A program made the position numbers and the translations under genes. Below, piece by piece: positions 61,155-64,000 of a stretch of DNA of 64,000 bases. The stretch lies in NCBI GenBank assembly GCA_030522415.1, contig CM060118.1, forward strand, positions 20,606,651 to 20,670,650, in the 5' to 3' direction. The stretch's first letter is position 1, and every line of letters begins with the position of its first letter. The notes under the pieces are model-generated. The model saw only the letters and a program-made list of their open reading frames with translations, was not told where the DNA came from and searched no databases. This DNA is from Channallabes apus (Eukaryota > Chordata > Actinopteri > Siluriformes > Clariidae).

Positions 61155-63586
61155 AACATGAATAAGAATTCTTTAAGGGTTTATTGACCCAAGTATGTGC
61201 TCCATAGAAAAAATGGGGTCTTCTAGTATGGAAACTCTGTTGTAGTGTTATAAACAGGACCTTTGTAGGTATTATCACCAGTTAAACTGAAGAACACTTA
61301 AAATGTCTTTAGATCACACCTTAGAGAACAGCCTGTTCCAACACAGTCCAGATCTTTGCATTTTAAACAAGTTTATTTTAATTACTGAGGTGCATTTACA
61401 ATTTAGGACTGTTGGTGACCTGAAAACTACACTGTTCAGTATTTCCATTAAAATAATCATAAACAAGTAAAATGCACCAGTCTAAAAACTAATTTTACTA
61501 GAGGGAAAGTGCTTACTTTAACTTTCAAACTCAAAAGCCTGATCTTTTGAACTAGTAGAAAAGGATGGATGGAGACTACGTTCCAGTGAAAAGGGACTGT
61601 AATCTCTGGGGGAAAATGTAAAGCTTCTTATTTTGTGCACATCTGAATAAAAGAAATCTCCTGGTTTTGAGGATGGTTTTGCCTCTCTGCTTGCTTTGAT
61701 TTGACTTGCTTTGACGGTTGGGGTCTGCAACCTCATAGGTCTCATATCAGCAATCACATTGCACTCTGCATGTGGCTTTCAATTTATTTATTTTTTCTAT
61801 ACTTGTATGAATCATTTTGTATATCATTTGCATAATTGATATCTGTTTTTATTAAAACTTTTTGTGCTGATTTTGTGAAATTATTTAAAAACAAAGAATC
61901 AAAATTAAACATTTTCTTTGCGGAAAAAAAAAACTAGTGTAACACCTCCATAACATTCTTTCATTATTTTTTTTCTTGGTATTGTGCCTTACCTTTGTTG
62001 TATTACCATAAAATTATTGCGTTTTACAACCCCTGATGCACAATCTTATTTTTATTTTACATAATAATAGATAACACAATGCTGTACATAGAAGGAGGTA
62101 AAAATTGTGGCTTCCTTTTCTTTATGCATTTTTTTTTTATACCTCATTGTAAGCTATTGCTTGTTTAAGACGTCAAATATGTCAAGCATATTTTGTCAGC
62201 AGTGGAAATATGTGGTTATAAAAAAATGGGTAAAAATTTATTAATTGTAGAAATGAAGTATTGTGTAAGCCATGTCTGTTTCACATTCACCAATGAAAAG
62301 TCTTGCATTTTGCTTAATTTCACCAAATCGTAAAATATCACATTCAAAGTCATTACAATGCATGAATCAGTCTTGTACTTTTTTTTTGCCCAGCTTAATA
62401 TGGTAAATGCTAGTATAAAGCATAAATCTAATATCAAGAATTTTTACATTAACATTGCATTAGCATCAACTCCTCCTGAATTACTCCTTATAATTATGTG
62501 CGGTGTGTGCTAAATTACTTAACAATCCAAAGATGTTATTTTAAACATGCAGTACATTCTTTTTCTCCATTGAATAACTGGATGCTTTGGATCAGTCCTA
62601 TTCAAGTTTAGAAGACCATACCATTGAATGCCAATGATTGAGCTCAACAAAATAGAACAAATTATTAGTAAGTCCTAACTAAGTAGTTATGTTTTGTACT
62701 TGTGAGCCCCATATAGGTATATTGGGATTTCAAAATTTGAAAGAGACAATATTTAAGAATCATTACTTACTCATTTGCCTAGAAGATTGACTGTAGTCCA
62801 TTTTTTTAATGGGAGGTTTGGGACACATACGTTCACTGTGTTTGGTCCGGTTTCATTCTCAATTACAGTGTTGAATTGTATAATATTTATGGTGCCCAAT
62901 AATCAAATTTCAAAAACTCAAAATTGACTAGATATTCTAATGTTGTATGAACACACAATACTAAGCTATATTGACTACATATTAAAATGTTGGCATAAGT
63001 AAGTTCATTTCATACATCAATAACAACAAAATGTTTAAATCTCTCTAAATATTTACATTTTGGGGTGGGAAAAAAACAGGAAAGAGCTGACATGAGGGAT
63101 TAAAAAACAAACATCAAGCTCCAAAATGATATGCTGATATTTATTTAGTGCACGTAGTTCCTATCAGTAGTAGCCCAAAGTACCATTCTTTCTTTATATT
63201 CCTGCTTCATGTTTCAATAAAACACTATGAAAATGCTTTGCACCTTTTATAAGTTGCTGTGGTGTGTTTTGTGTATTAATTCATGCAGCCACTACATTCC
63301 TTCACTTTTCCCCCTCTCCATTTATTCCATTTTAATAATGGCATAATAAAACTGAGCTATGCTTTCAAAAATTGCCAAATCATGTATTTAATAATTTGGG
63401 ACATCTTCAAAATTATTACATTCTGATCATTGTGAATGTTGATTGACTTTTTAATTATGAACAAACAAAATATGACTAATAAGCAATGAAGTTTGAAAAA
63501 ATAAAATTGATTGGGAAAATGTACAGAAGTAAACAATTAGTGCTGATAGTAAGGATGTTCACATTAATAGCCTGAAGTAACTCAAA

Positions 63587-63589
<3 letters not shown>

Positions 63590-63620
<31 letters not shown>
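63590..63620. repeat. (TG)n microsatellite
   Basis: About 30 bases of TG, beside the start of a mobile-element fragment. Confidence 0.9.
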
Positions 63621-63622
<2 letters not shown>

Positions 63623-63623
63623 C

Positions 63624-63720
63624 AGATACAGCTCTGGAAAAAAATGAGAAAAATAATCAGTTTCTTATTTCTTTCTCTTTTTTTCTTTACAGGTGCATGC
63701 TTACAATAATTCTCTAAATT
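63624..63720 (+). mobile_element. DNA transposon end fragment
   Basis: Begins ACAGCTCTGGAAAAAAATGA, a common terminal sequence of fish DNA transposons, followed by ATAATCAGTTTCTTATTTC. Only the terminal region is present before unrelated sequence begins. Confidence 0.5.
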
Positions 63721-63747
63721 CAAAATATAACTAGTTATTTAGAGTGT

Positions 63748-64000
63748 ACAGGTCCTTCTCAAAAAATTGGCATTTTCATTGGCATCTTTTGCAGGTGTTT
63801 AGAGTTAATTAGTTGATTCAGATGATTAGGTTAATAGCTCGTTTAGAGAACCTTTTCATGATATGCTAATTTTTTGAGATAGGGATTTTGGGTTTTCATG
63901 AGCTGTATGCCACAATCATCAATATTAAAACAATAAAAGGCTTGAACTACTTCAGTTGTGTGTAATGAATCTAAAATATATGAAAGTCTAATGTTTATCA
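63748..64000 (+). mobile_element. DNA transposon end, running off the window
   Basis: ACAGGTCCTTCTCAAAAAAT at the left and the inverted GCTAATTTTTTGAGATAGG at about 63864-63882 are subterminal repeats of a widespread fish DNA transposon. CATCAATATTAAAACAATAA and GGCTTGAACTACTTCAG continue it to the window edge. The rest lies outside. Confidence 0.6.

Larger units (their letters stand above)
60126..63620 (+). other. slc17a5 3' UTR and downstream DNA
   Basis: AT-rich, with no mobile element that I can name and no convincing reading frame. It contains a perfect hairpin at 61113-61154. AATAAA occurs at 61646-61651, and others lie further on near 63217 and 63348. The 3' end of the transcript cannot be placed from sequence alone. 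The lack of recognised repeats over 3.5 kb contrasts with the introns. Confidence 0.5.

Overview
The window is vertebrate nuclear DNA, almost certainly from a teleost fish. Genes are split into short exons with GT-AG introns. The sequence is AT-rich with long CA, TA, TAA and GATA microsatellites. It is dense in fish-type mobile DNA: Tc1/mariner relics, hAT and Harbinger-like non-autonomous elements, and tRNA-derived SINEs. A catfish or other otophysan is my best guess from the SINE and Tc1 flavour, but that is weak inference.

Two protein-coding genes, both on the + strand, can be reconstructed to full length. The first is a rin2-like gene (Ras and Rab interactor 2, a Rab5 exchange factor). 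It has a GC-richer promoter and non-coding exon near 3.8-4.1 kb, a start codon at 21922 and a stop at 40960. Eleven coding exons join in frame to 955 codons plus stop and encode SH2, proline-rich, RIN-homology, VPS9 and Ras-association regions. The second is slc17a5 (sialin, the lysosomal sialic acid/H+ symporter). Its start codon is at 45724 and its stop at 60125. Eleven coding exons join in frame to 490 codons. Its sixth intron uses a GC donor instead of GT.

Layout: 1-3.7 kb is upstream repeat-rich sequence (TA microsatellite, several SINE copies). 3.8-4.1 kb holds the rin2 promoter and exon 1. 4.1-21.9 kb is the giant rin2 intron 1, filled with mobile elements (hAT at 6.4-7.7 kb, SINEs at 7.9-10.8 kb, a Harbinger-like element carrying a nested hAT at 11.3-13.3 kb, repeated Helitron-like units at 16.9-17.7 kb, a third hAT at 18.0-19.1 kb). 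21.9-41.0 kb is the rin2 coding body, with a fourth hAT in intron 2. 41.0-45.5 kb is the 3' UTR and intergenic DNA. 45.6-60.1 kb is slc17a5; its intron 5 is a Tc1 graveyard and its intron 9 holds a SINE-in-transposon nest and an internally deleted Tc1. 60.1-64 kb is the 3' flank, including a perfect 19-bp hairpin and two DNA-transposon ends at the window edge.

Functionally both genes concern the endolysosomal system (Rab5-driven early endosome traffic; lysosomal export), but nothing in the sequence shows that they work together. No new defence, RNA or enzymatic system was found. The most notable features are the exact target-site duplications that resolve a stacked history of insertions, the GC-AG intron, the perfect hairpin, and a Tc1 copy that keeps an open DNA-binding-domain reading frame after losing its catalytic core.
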